NCBI GenBank assembly: GCA_963169745.1
Contig: CAUJCU010000015.1
Span: forward strand, 103,134 to 146,004
DNA: 42,871 nucleotides
Reading direction: 5' to 3'
Source: Bacteroidota bacterium
GTDB lineage: Bacteria > Bacteroidota > Bacteroidia > UBA4408
A program made the translations under genes and the position numbers. Positions within the stretch are counted from its first letter, which is position 1. Each line of letters begins with the position of its first letter. Under the pieces are notes generated by a model that ran no database searches, had not been told where the DNA came from, and saw only the letters and a list, made by a program, of their open reading frames with translations. This document shows positions 35,550 through 42,871 of this stretch, in pieces.

Positions 35550-36536
35550 TTAGTCTGAAAAAGGTGTATTTGTATTTAATTTGCTAATAATTTCATAAGC
35601 CACTTTTAACGACTTATACCCATCATCAGCAGTCACAATAGTGGGTTTATCCATAATTATAGATTGTGCAAAGCACTTTAGCTCTTCTTCAATTGCATTG
35701 GTTTTATTTGTTTCTGGAGTTTCAAAGTATATTTGTTTCATTCCTTTTTCGGGGCCAAGATCTATGCTAATTCCATAAGGGTCTGGTTCTTCCACAATAT
35801 TTTTTAGCCTTATTATACTGGCTTGTTTTTCTAAAAAATCAATAGAAATGTAGGCGTCTTTTTGAAAGAAACGTGTTTTTCGCATATTTTTCATGCTAAT
35901 ACGACTAGCTGTTAAATTAGCTACACACCCATTATTAAACTCAATTCGGGCATTGGCAATATCTGGACTATCACTAACTACTGCTACACCACTGGCGCTT
36001 ATCTTTTTAATCTCAGACTTTACGGTGCTTAAAATAATATCAATATCATGTATCATTAAATCTAAAACTACAGAAACATCGGTACCGCGAGGGTTAAATT
36101 GTGCCAAACGGTGTGTTTCTACAAACATAGGACGCTGACAATAAGGTAATGCAGCAATGTATGCAGGATTAAATCGTTCTACATGTCCAACTTGAACTTT
36201 TACGTTTGCTTCGGCAATAAACCTAAGCAGCTTTTTAGCTTCATCTACAGTGTTGGTTATTGGCTTTTCTATAAATAAATGCTTTGATTTTTTTAATGCT
36301 GTTATAGCGCATTGGTAATGATTAACAGTTGGGGTAACAATGTCAAGAGCATCACATAATTCAATTAATTCTAGATCCGATTGAAAACGTTTAATGCCAA
36401 ATTCATTTATGGCTTTTTGTGCATTTTCATCATTGGGATCATAAAAACCAATTACTTCAAAGTCTTCTATTTCTTTTAATAGCTTTATATGAATTCTGCC
36501 CAGATGACCTACTCCTAATACTCCAATTTGTATCAT
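35550..36536 (-). CDS. Gfo/Idh/MocA family NAD(P)-dependent sugar oxidoreductase
   Basis: 328 residues, cytoplasmic. The Rossmann fold starts at once with IGVLGVGHLGRIH (glycine motif 8-13), followed by the acidic strand end YDPND. EKPI (90-93) carries the catalytic-site lysine of the family. The catalytic histidine region MIHDIDI (161-167) is intact. The C-terminal domain has long beta strands as usual. Relatives oxidise or reduce nucleotide sugars, myo-inositol or sugar side chains. Its place upstream of the lipoprotein and sugar transferase genes suggests it makes a modified sugar for the polysaccharide, but the substrate is unknown. It is divergent from pcm across 157 bases containing promoter boxes for both. 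Confidence 0.92.
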   Translation of the reverse strand: MIQIGVLGVGHLGRIHIKLLKEIEDFEVIGFYDPNDENAQKAINEFGIKRFQSDLELIELCDALDIVTPTVNHYQCAITALKKSKHLFIEKPITNTVDEAKKLLRFIAEANVKVQVGHVERFNPAYIAALPYCQRPMFVETHRLAQFNPRGTDVSVVLDLMIHDIDIILSTVKSEIKKISASGVAVVSDSPDIANARIEFNNGCVANLTASRISMKNMRKTRFFQKDAYISIDFLEKQASIIRLKNIVEEPDPYGISIDLGPEKGMKQIYFETPETNKTNAIEEELKCFAQSIIMDKPTIVTADDGYKSLKVAYEIISKLNTNTPFSD

Positions 36537-36576
36537 AGGTGTAATTTGTTATTAAATATAAGTATTGTATTGCAAG

Positions 36577-36584
36577 CAAATTTA
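36577..36584 (-). promoter_or_regulatory. Candidate -7 box (TAAATTTG) for the Gfo/Idh block
   Basis: TAAATTTG on the minus strand, 40 bases before the ATG at 36536. A TTG lies 15 bases upstream of it, shorter than the usual 19. Confidence 0.4.
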
Positions 36585-36633
36585 CAAGTACTTCGTTACC
36601 AACATTCAGATGATGATTTCTTTTTTGTAACAG

Positions 36634-36665
36634 TTGTATGTTAGTTTTTAGCTTTATTACTTTTG
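36634..36665 (+). promoter_or_regulatory. Candidate promoter of pcm
   Basis: TTG (36634-36636), 21-base spacer, TACTTTTG (36658-36665), a full TANNTTTG box. Start is expected near 36672, leaving a leader of about 22 bases before the ATG at 36694. Confidence 0.5.
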
Positions 36666-36693
36666 TTATGTTTATTTTCATTATTTAGTTTTT

Positions 36694-37341
36694 ATGTTCA
36701 TAAAAGATAACTTTAAACACAAAGGAAAAAGGCAACAAATGGTTGCTATGTTAAAAGAAATGGGGATAGAGGACATGCGTGTATTGGATGCTATGAACGT
36801 GATACCACGACATGCCTTTTTAGATGATGCTTTTTTTGAATATGCTTATGAGAACAAAGCTTTTCAAATAGGAGAGGGGCAAACTATTTCACAACCCTAC
36901 ACGGTGGCATTTCAAACTCAGTTACTTCAGCTAAAAAAAAATGATAAAGTTCTAGAGATTGGTACTGGAAGTGGGTATCAAACGGCTGTTTTATGTTCTC
37001 TCGGAGCTCGTGTTTTTAGCATTGAACGCCAACGCTTGTTGTACGAAAAGGCTAAACGATTTTTGCCAATGATTAACATTAATCCGAAGCTTTTTTATGG
37101 AGACGGTTATTTAGGACTTTCAGTATTTGCTCCATTTGACAAAATTATTGTAACTGCCGGAGCTCCCATAATTCCTGAAGCATTAAAAAATCAATTAAAA
37201 ATAGGAGGTATCATGGTTATTCCGGTTGGTGAAAATGATGGCCAAAAAATGATTTCTGTTATAAAATTAAATGAAAATGAATTTGAAATTAATGAATACG
37301 GTGATTTTCATTTTGTTCCAATGTTAAGTGCCAAAAGATAA
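36694..37341 (+). CDS. pcm: Protein-L-isoaspartate O-methyltransferase
   Basis: 215 residues, cytoplasmic SAM-dependent methyltransferase that methylates isoaspartyl residues in aged proteins so that they can be repaired. The family signature GEGQTISQPYTVAFQ (60-74) precedes the SAM-binding motif I VLEIGTGSGYQTAVL (86-100). The post-I acidic residue lies in FSIERQ and motif III in IIVTAGAPIIPEALKNQL. The ATG at 36694 is supported by a promoter box 29 bases upstream. It sits between the two minus-strand polysaccharide blocks but needs no link to them. Confidence 0.95.
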   Translation: MFIKDNFKHKGKRQQMVAMLKEMGIEDMRVLDAMNVIPRHAFLDDAFFEYAYENKAFQIGEGQTISQPYTVAFQTQLLQLKKNDKVLEIGTGSGYQTAVLCSLGARVFSIERQRLLYEKAKRFLPMININPKLFYGDGYLGLSVFAPFDKIIVTAGAPIIPEALKNQLKIGGIMVIPVGENDGQKMISVIKLNENEFEINEYGDFHFVPMLSAKR

Positions 37342-37460
37342 TTTTAGCCCTTGAAAGAGTTCCTTTTAAACAGATTATATATGAAATTGTTTTAATTAAA
37401 TGAAAAATGTATAAAATTGCAGTATTTTAAAATATAATCCAATTGAAAAATACTATTCGT

Positions 37461-38357
37461 ATGAATAAACTAAAATATAGCACACTCGTTTTATTTATTA
37501 TTTTTTTTAGTTATAGTAAAGCACAAAATACTTCTGATACCATAGCCCCGGCTAACAAACAAATTTTTTCTAAAAAAGGAGAACCCATATTACCCGAATC
37601 TCATGACTGGGTTTTAAGTGTTGATGCTAGTCCGTTTCTTACTTATATGGGTTCTTTACTTTCTAATTCAGGATCCAGTGCTCCTACAGTAAATCCTTTA
37701 ACGAATTACCCATTAACTATTGGGGGAAAGTATTTTATAAAGCAAAATCAGGCATATCGTACCCGCATAAGATTAGGCTTTGCCAATAAAACTATAAATA
37801 ATTCAGTAATAGATAACAAGAATACTAATTTGGACACTGTATATGTTAAGGACTTAAAAAAATCAAGTTCTAGTAATATAACTTTATCATTTGGTAAAGA
37901 GTTTAGAAGAGGAAAAACCCGTTTGCAGGGCTTTTATGGAGCCGAAGGAATTATTGGGATTTCTACTTCTAAATCTGTTTACACATACGGCAACCAGTTT
38001 AGTAATTTGAATGTTGCGCCTACCAGTACCGATTTTTCAACGAGTACCCCATTAGGGTTTGCTCATGCCCCAACCAATACCCGAATACAATCAGAAACAG
38101 ACGGGTCTTATTTAAAAATAGCAGCACGAGGTTTTTTAGGGGCTGAGTACTTTATATTTCCAAAAATGGCTGTAGGTTTAGAGTTTGGATTTAGCATTAT
38201 GTATTATAATCAAAACGATGGAAAATTAGCTACAGAAACTTGGGATGCGGCTAATGGTAGTGTGAAAAACAAAATTTTAGCAAAAAGTGGAAATAAAGGG
38301 CTTGGGGTTGACAATGACAATAGCGGAGGAGCTGTTTTTCTCAACTTTCATTTTTAG
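37461..38357 (+). CDS. Outer-membrane beta-barrel-like protein of unknown function
   Basis: 298 residues from the ATG at 37461; an in-frame TTG at 37443 adds only six residues that would precede the signal peptide. The signal (about 1-21) ends SYSKAQ. The mature part alternates polar and hydrophobic residues in strand-like stretches, such as LTIGGKYFI, RTRIRLGFAN, ITLSFGKEF, LKIAARGFLGAEYF and MAVGLEFGFSIMYY. It ends in FLNFHF, a terminal phenylalanine typical of Bam-inserted barrels. Around 8-10 strands are plausible. No homologue with a known function is recognised. The stop overlaps that of the convergent ABC transporter gene by 3 bases (38354-38357 region). Confidence 0.72.
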   Translation: MNKLKYSTLVLFIIFFSYSKAQNTSDTIAPANKQIFSKKGEPILPESHDWVLSVDASPFLTYMGSLLSNSGSSAPTVNPLTNYPLTIGGKYFIKQNQAYRTRIRLGFANKTINNSVIDNKNTNLDTVYVKDLKKSSSSNITLSFGKEFRRGKTRLQGFYGAEGIIGISTSKSVYTYGNQFSNLNVAPTSTDFSTSTPLGFAHAPTNTRIQSETDGSYLKIAARGFLGAEYFIFPKMAVGLEFGFSIMYYNQNDGKLATETWDAANGSVKNKILAKSGNKGLGVDNDNSGGAVFLNFHF

Positions 38358-40150
38358 TTAGCCTCTAAAATTGACTTAACTATTTCATCATAAGAATAAC
38401 TATTTTTTAGTTTCCCATCTTCCATTTCATATATCACATCACAATTTTTTAAAGTGGTAATACGGTGTGCTATGATAAACATAGTTTTATGTTCGTTAGA
38501 AATGGCTTCGATTGATTCGGTAATTTCTTTTTCAGTTTCGCTATCCAAGGCACTTGTAGCTTCGTCAAAAATTAAAATTTGAGCATCTTTATATAAGGCT
38601 CGGGCTATAGCAATACGCTGTCTTTGACCACCTGATAGTTTGGCTCCGTTTTCTCCAATATTAGTATTTAATCCTTGAGGTAAGCGCTGTACAACATCAT
38701 AGAGCTGTGAAAGTTTTAACACATTGTCCATTTTTTTATGATCTACATCTTGTTTAGGAACTCCAAAGGCAATATTATCATAAAAGTTTCCATCAATAAT
38801 AAAAACATTTTGTTTTACGTAACCTATAATTTGTCGCCAATTATTTTCATTTGATTGAGTAATTTTCTTTCCATCAACATATAAGCCTCCTTGTTGTTCT
38901 TTCAAAAATCGAAGTAGAATGTTAATTAGGGTTGTTTTTCCTGAGCCTGATTTACCTATAATTCCAATTTTTTGTCCTTTTGAAATTTTTAAATTCAATG
39001 AGTCAACAGATAATTTATTGCCACTAGGGTACTTATATGAAAGGTTACGAAACTCAATACTTTCGGTATAGTCAAGAGGTTCGTCAATTTCATAAGCTGA
39101 GCCTTTCCCTTTAGGCGACAAACTGTCTTTAATAACCCCTATAACATATTGATAGCCCTTAATGCTACCTAAGGCAATTAACATACGGTTCATAGAAGGC
39201 ATAACTCTATAGGCAGCAGCAATAAATAAGGGAATCATGGTGGTTATATTCGCATTAATTTCAGGGCTGAATAAGCTATAACCAAACATAATAATGATGG
39301 CACTTATAGCTGTAATTTCAATAATTTTACTAGGAACTAAATTTAGGGTGAAAGCATTAATATAAACCCGTTTAATGTTTTGTTGATTCTTTCCGAAAAG
39401 AGTCATAAAATACATTTCCTTGTTAAAAAGCTTTACATCAATATAACCATGTATAGTTTGATATGCCTGACGAGTTAGCTCTGTATTGAGACGATTACGC
39501 TCCATTTCATAAAATTGAGTGCGATTTCGTATAAGCTTGTATGTTAAAATAAATGAAGGCAGTAAAGTAACCACCATCAATCCAATAACTGTAATATTAA
39601 AGAGCGAAATGGCTATTAAGATGATGAGTACTACAATTACTTCAGATAATAGAATAAGTGTGGGTAAGAGTAAATAAGTGGAGAAGTGAAATGGATATAT
39701 TTGAATATTGCGAACTAAATTAGTGCTGTTATGGTCATTAAAGTATTGTAAATCACGGTTTAAAATATTTTTAAATAATTTCTGCGACAAATCTGTAGCA
39801 ACCCCGTAAGAAAACTTGGTTTGCAAGTAGCTAATTACTACGGCTGCAGCATTTTTAAGTAAGAAAATAAGCCCCAAACAGGCCAATAAAAAGTAAAGAA
39901 AATTAGTATCACTCGTAAATCCTAGAGTTTTATAAATAGATTGAATGTAATGGCTTTTATGAATATTTTCGGGATTAAAAATAAGATTTGCAACAGGTAA
40001 AATAACCGCCAGTCCAATAACATCTAATACACTGCCCAGTAAAATAAGAAAGAGCATTAAAAGTAGTTTCTTTTTATGTTGCTTAAAAAGGATAAGGTTA
40101 ATTTCCCGAATAGTAGAGAAGACAATATTTTTAAAAAGCATTTTTTTCAT
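38354..40150 (-). CDS. ABC exporter, fused membrane and ATPase domains (MsbA/PglK-like)
   Basis: 598 residues. The membrane domain (about 25-330) has six helices, including 28-57, 85-108, 158-182 and 187-205. The ATPase domain (about 365-590) is complete: Walker A GKSGSGKTT (399-407), Q-loop Gln447, signature LSGGQ (505-509), Walker B ILIFDE (525-530) and the H-loop His562. Such half-size transporters work as homodimers and flip lipids, lipid-linked oligosaccharides or peptides. Its place 15 bases after the Wzc-like gene suggests a polysaccharide or lipid-linked sugar substrate; this is inference. The start could be ATG 40150 or ATG 40141. Confidence 0.93.
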   Translation of the reverse strand: MKKMLFKNIVFSTIREINLILFKQHKKKLLLMLFLILLGSVLDVIGLAVILPVANLIFNPENIHKSHYIQSIYKTLGFTSDTNFLYFLLACLGLIFLLKNAAAVVISYLQTKFSYGVATDLSQKLFKNILNRDLQYFNDHNSTNLVRNIQIYPFHFSTYLLLPTLILLSEVIVVLIILIAISLFNITVIGLMVVTLLPSFILTYKLIRNRTQFYEMERNRLNTELTRQAYQTIHGYIDVKLFNKEMYFMTLFGKNQQNIKRVYINAFTLNLVPSKIIEITAISAIIIMFGYSLFSPEINANITTMIPLFIAAAYRVMPSMNRMLIALGSIKGYQYVIGVIKDSLSPKGKGSAYEIDEPLDYTESIEFRNLSYKYPSGNKLSVDSLNLKISKGQKIGIIGKSGSGKTTLINILLRFLKEQQGGLYVDGKKITQSNENNWRQIIGYVKQNVFIIDGNFYDNIAFGVPKQDVDHKKMDNVLKLSQLYDVVQRLPQGLNTNIGENGAKLSGGQRQRIAIARALYKDAQILIFDEATSALDSETEKEITESIEAISNEHKTMFIIAHRITTLKNCDVIYEMEDGKLKNSYSYDEIVKSILEAN

Positions 40151-40165
40151 AAAATAGTTTACTTT

Positions 40166-42508
40166 TTATGCTTCGGAGTTGGAGTAGGCCTTATAAGCTG
40201 CACCATAGCGCCTGTAATAGTAGTTACTTCGGGTTCTTTTTACACTATTAAGTACTAAACAAAAGTTTTTTGGTTGAAGCATTTGAAATACATCTTGGGC
40301 TCGGTTAAGGCTATCTCGGTATGGAAATTTGGTACTCATTACAAAAATATTTACATCAGCATATTGCATCAGTACAAGAGCGTCAGAAATTAAAGAAACT
40401 GGAGGCGTGTCAATGATGATATTGTCATAGTTAGCTTTCCCAAAATCTAATATTTCTTGGAGTCCCTTTTTTAGTATTAATTCAGATGCGTTAGGTGCTG
40501 TTGCACCTGAAAGCATAGCATCTAAGTTAGGTATATCAGTTGAAATAACATGTTCTTGAATACTGCCTTTTCCTGACAAAATACTAGTTATTCCATTTTT
40601 TTGAGATTTTAATCCTAATGCCTTATAAACCCTGGGTTTGTGTAAATCCAGTTCAAGAATAAGTACTTTACGACCACTTTGTGCCAGGAGGGCACCAATG
40701 TTTACGGCACAAAATGTTTTTCCTTCGCTTGGGTGATTTGAAGTTAACAAGTATATCTGACATTTGGAGTCATTATTGTCCATAAATTGTAAATTCGTTC
40801 GCAATGTTCTAAATGACTCAGTAATGGCGGCTCGTGGATCATTATTTAAAGCACGGTCAACGTTCAAAAACTCTTCTGAAAAGATCACTTCACCTAAAAT
40901 TGTCAGGCTTGTTCTTTGTTTTAGCTCTTCGAGCGATTCAATAGTTTCGTAAAAAGAAGTTCTAATGAGTACTATTATTAATGAAATTAAAAGCCCCACT
41001 CCTATAAATGAGAATGTAATTTTTGTTTTGTTGGGTTTTACAATTCCTAAAGAAAGTGCTGATTCAATGATTTTACTATTGGGCACAATACCCGCTCGTG
41101 CAATTGTATTTTCAGCTTTTTTCTCGAGTAAAAATGAATACATTTTTTGATTTACTTCTAAATTCCTTTCAATATTGAGCAGCTCACGTTGCTTAATAGG
41201 AATATTGCTGATCTTGCTTTCTAATTGTGCTACTTGAGCTTTTAAACCTGCTCTTTGAGCTTCAATAGCTGTTTTTGAATTGTTTATGTATGATAAAATG
41301 TTCAGCTTTCTTTCTTGCAGTGTTTTTTCCAATACCTGGATATCGGGGCTGGTAGGAGTATAAAAAGCTTTGTTTTGGTTATACTTTTTTTGTAAATCGT
41401 ATAAGCTATTCAAATTAGCAATAAGCGCTGGATCACTTGAAGGTAAAAATACAGTTGAAGGAGCAAGTTCTGAATTGCTTCCTTCAATAATATACTTTTC
41501 TAAAGCTAAAAATGCGTCTTGCATAAGTTCAATTCTGTTTAAATCAGTTTGACTTATAACTAATTGGTTAAAAAATGCTGCTTCTTCTTTAGATAAATCA
41601 AGTATTGCTTCTGATTCTTTATAATTTTGCAACTTGTCTTCCGAAACAGCCATTAAATTAGTTAATTCACTAAGCTGTTTTTCAATATATGTCAGTGTTC
41701 TGCTATTAATATCTAATTTTGTGTTTAAAGTATTGTCAATATATACTTTTCCTAAAGTGTCTAAAAATGTTATTGCTCGTGCCGGAATAATGTCCTCTAT
41801 GGTTATCTGAACAATGCCGCTATACTCCGGTATTTCAAGGCTTATTGATTGCTGAAATTTACGAACCAAACTTGATTTGTTATGAAATTGAATGAGGTAG
41901 TCTACATCTTTAAGTTGGCCTTCTGTGGCCGCCTGAAGCAGTGGAGATTTTTTGACATTAATATTAAAGTCGGTAGTAATTAAAGGACGATTAAAAAGGC
42001 CCTCAACACTTTTTTCAGCATCACCAATTTTGTACTTAATTGCATACTGACTGATGTTTACTATCTTAAAATCAATCATTTGCTCGTATATAAATGGATT
42101 AAGGGAAGTAAATTCTACTTTAAAAGGAATATGGTCATACAGTTCTTTTGTTCTAATATGTCCTTTAATAAAATATGAAACACTTAAATCCAGTTTATCA
42201 ACTGTTTTTTTAATTAAGTCATAAGACTTAATAACCCGCATAGCATTATAATTTTCACTATAATCTTTGTATCCATAAGGGGTAACTCCCGATTGAATTA
42301 TACTTTGTGAGTCATAAGCATCATTTGACTTTAATAAAATTTGAGTAGAAGCAGCATAAACATCAATTAACTTATAGGTATAAAAATAGGCCGCTATATA
42401 TGATAGGAACAAACATGAAACTATAATATACCAATTCTTTAAAAATATGCGCCAAAGCGACTTTAAATCGTCAATGCCTATAATAGCATCTGTTTTTTCG
42501 TTACTCAC
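40166..42508 (-). CDS. Wzc-like polysaccharide co-polymerase and tyrosine autokinase
   Basis: 780 residues starting with GTG at 42508. A Wzz/GumC-type chain-length domain fills about 1-520, with membrane helices at about 26-45 and 493-515 and a long coiled-coil periplasmic part (about 260-460). The cytoplasmic BY-kinase domain follows (about 565-760): Walker A-like NHPSEGKT (about 590), Walker A' LILELDLHKPR (about 618-628) and Walker B NIIIDTPP (about 698-705). It ends in a tyrosine-rich tail (YYYRRYGAAYKAY), the autophosphorylation site. Such proteins control polymerisation and export length of surface polysaccharides by cycles of tail phosphorylation. It heads a two-gene minus-strand unit with the ABC exporter. 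Confidence 0.94.
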   Translation of the reverse strand: MSNEKTDAIIGIDDLKSLWRIFLKNWYIIVSCLFLSYIAAYFYTYKLIDVYAASTQILLKSNDAYDSQSIIQSGVTPYGYKDYSENYNAMRVIKSYDLIKKTVDKLDLSVSYFIKGHIRTKELYDHIPFKVEFTSLNPFIYEQMIDFKIVNISQYAIKYKIGDAEKSVEGLFNRPLITTDFNINVKKSPLLQAATEGQLKDVDYLIQFHNKSSLVRKFQQSISLEIPEYSGIVQITIEDIIPARAITFLDTLGKVYIDNTLNTKLDINSRTLTYIEKQLSELTNLMAVSEDKLQNYKESEAILDLSKEEAAFFNQLVISQTDLNRIELMQDAFLALEKYIIEGSNSELAPSTVFLPSSDPALIANLNSLYDLQKKYNQNKAFYTPTSPDIQVLEKTLQERKLNILSYINNSKTAIEAQRAGLKAQVAQLESKISNIPIKQRELLNIERNLEVNQKMYSFLLEKKAENTIARAGIVPNSKIIESALSLGIVKPNKTKITFSFIGVGLLISLIIVLIRTSFYETIESLEELKQRTSLTILGEVIFSEEFLNVDRALNNDPRAAITESFRTLRTNLQFMDNNDSKCQIYLLTSNHPSEGKTFCAVNIGALLAQSGRKVLILELDLHKPRVYKALGLKSQKNGITSILSGKGSIQEHVISTDIPNLDAMLSGATAPNASELILKKGLQEILDFGKANYDNIIIDTPPVSLISDALVLMQYADVNIFVMSTKFPYRDSLNRAQDVFQMLQPKNFCLVLNSVKRTRSNYYYRRYGAAYKAYSNSEA

Positions 42509-42528
42509 TATTATTTTATAAATTGTCG

Positions 42529-42536
42529 CAAATATA
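42529..42536 (-). promoter_or_regulatory. Candidate -7 box (TATATTTG) for the Wzc-ABC unit
   Basis: TATATTTG on the minus strand followed by CGAC, 20 bases before the GTG start. A start near 42522 gives a short leader. The -33 region reads TTAAG, a weak match. Confidence 0.5.
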
Positions 42537-42776
42537 CTAATTGTACTTGAACTGCCTTAAGCCCATTATAATAAATTCAATTTAATAATTTTAGCTGTTT
42601 GGGGGGCATAAATGGAGTACTGATGAATAGTTGATTAGTGCCCTAACAGGGTTAACTCTATGATGATTCTGTTTTTTTGAATTTATTATAACAAATTTGA
42701 GGAAAAGGGGGTTCACAGTTAACATTTGACTGTTAATAGCTTCGGGAAAACCTTTTAACAGGTTCTAAATTATTAC

Positions 42777-42784
42777 TAATTTTG
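42777..42784 (+). promoter_or_regulatory. Candidate -7 box (TAATTTTG) for plsY
   Basis: TAATTTTG matches TANNTTTG, 19 bases before the GTG at 42804. The rest of the gap 42537-42776 shows only short weak inverted repeats and no small gene. Confidence 0.4.
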
Positions 42785-42803
42785 TCCATATTTTATACCG
42801 TTT

Positions 42804-42871
42804 GTGCTCATTACGCCAATAAATATTTTAGCATTAGTATTTGCTTACCTAATAGGCTCTATTCCAACTTC
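42804..42871 (+). CDS. plsY: Glycerol-3-phosphate acyltransferase PlsY, N-terminal fragment (runs off window)
   Basis: The first 22 codons of a plus-strand gene cut by the right edge. From the GTG at 42804 the translation is a hydrophobic segment ending AYLIGSIPT, the hallmark first transmembrane motif of PlsY (YLxGSIPxA/S). PlsY is an inner-membrane enzyme that acylates glycerol-3-phosphate from acyl-phosphate to start phospholipid synthesis. The reading frame has no ATG between an in-frame TAA at 42777 and this GTG, so GTG is the only reasonable start in view. It is divergent from the Wzc gene. Confidence 0.72.
   Translation, partial: MLITPINILALVFAYLIGSIPT

Noticed and set aside
42719-42736. 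TTAACA/TGTTAA inverted repeat before plsY
   Set aside because: Six A+T-rich pairs with a 6-base loop are expected by chance in this sequence; no T-tract or regulator gene supports it.

Overview
The window is a chromosomal segment of an A+T-rich member of the Bacteroidota. The evidence is lineage-typical: a T9SS type A sorting domain, two proteins ending in the gliding-motility-associated (CHU_C) domain, SprB repeats, a complete Bat (aerotolerance) operon, and recurrent TANNTTTG promoter boxes. I see no rRNA, tRNA, CRISPR array, phage or transposon. The layout looks like ordinary chromosome with an accessory surface-protein and polysaccharide component.

Layout. 1-3400 (minus): guaA, a LysM plus periplasmic-binding-fold protein, and the first 35 codons of an LptF/LptG-type permease, running as one unit off the left edge. 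3539-7508 (plus): an NlpC/P60 lipoprotein, pckA and a CstB-like persulfide dioxygenase/rhodanese fusion, with hairpin terminators after the last two. 7835-9731 (plus): a small T9SS cargo protein and a collagen-like fibre protein with an S74-type C-terminus. 9838-10806 (minus): a Tat-exported glycosylasparaginase. 11067-19423 (plus): moxR, a DUF58 protein, a BatD-like membrane protein, then batA-batB-batC-batD-batE, closely packed or overlapping. 19630-26923 (plus): two tandem giant SprB/PKD/CHU_C surface proteins. 26970-32244 (plus): a phosphodiesterase, then nuoA-nuoF, with nuoG onward absent; then a beta-carbonic anhydrase. 33133-42508: a polysaccharide locus in two minus-strand blocks (sugar transferase, lipoprotein and Gfo/Idh oxidoreductase; ABC exporter and Wzc-like kinase) separated by plus-strand pcm and a beta-barrel protein. 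The right edge holds the first codons of plsY.

How the genes fit together. The Bat operon supplies a MoxR ATPase working with several vWA-fold membrane proteins in the envelope. The T9SS cargo genes supply surface adhesins or fibres. The polysaccharide locus supplies priming, sugar oxidation, export and chain-length control of a surface glycan. NuoA-F is the peripheral, NADH-oxidising part of complex I together with membrane subunit A; the rest must be encoded elsewhere if the complex is made.

I did not find a clearly new multi-gene system. The points most worth a second look are two genes whose promoter box sits 4-5 bases before the start codon (possible leaderless mRNAs), the split nuo operon with a palindrome between nuoE and nuoF, the paired SprB adhesins with two cysteines in most repeats, the 45-bp collagen repeat, and unassigned envelope proteins in the Bat and polysaccharide clusters. 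All functional calls come from reading motifs by eye; no database search was run.
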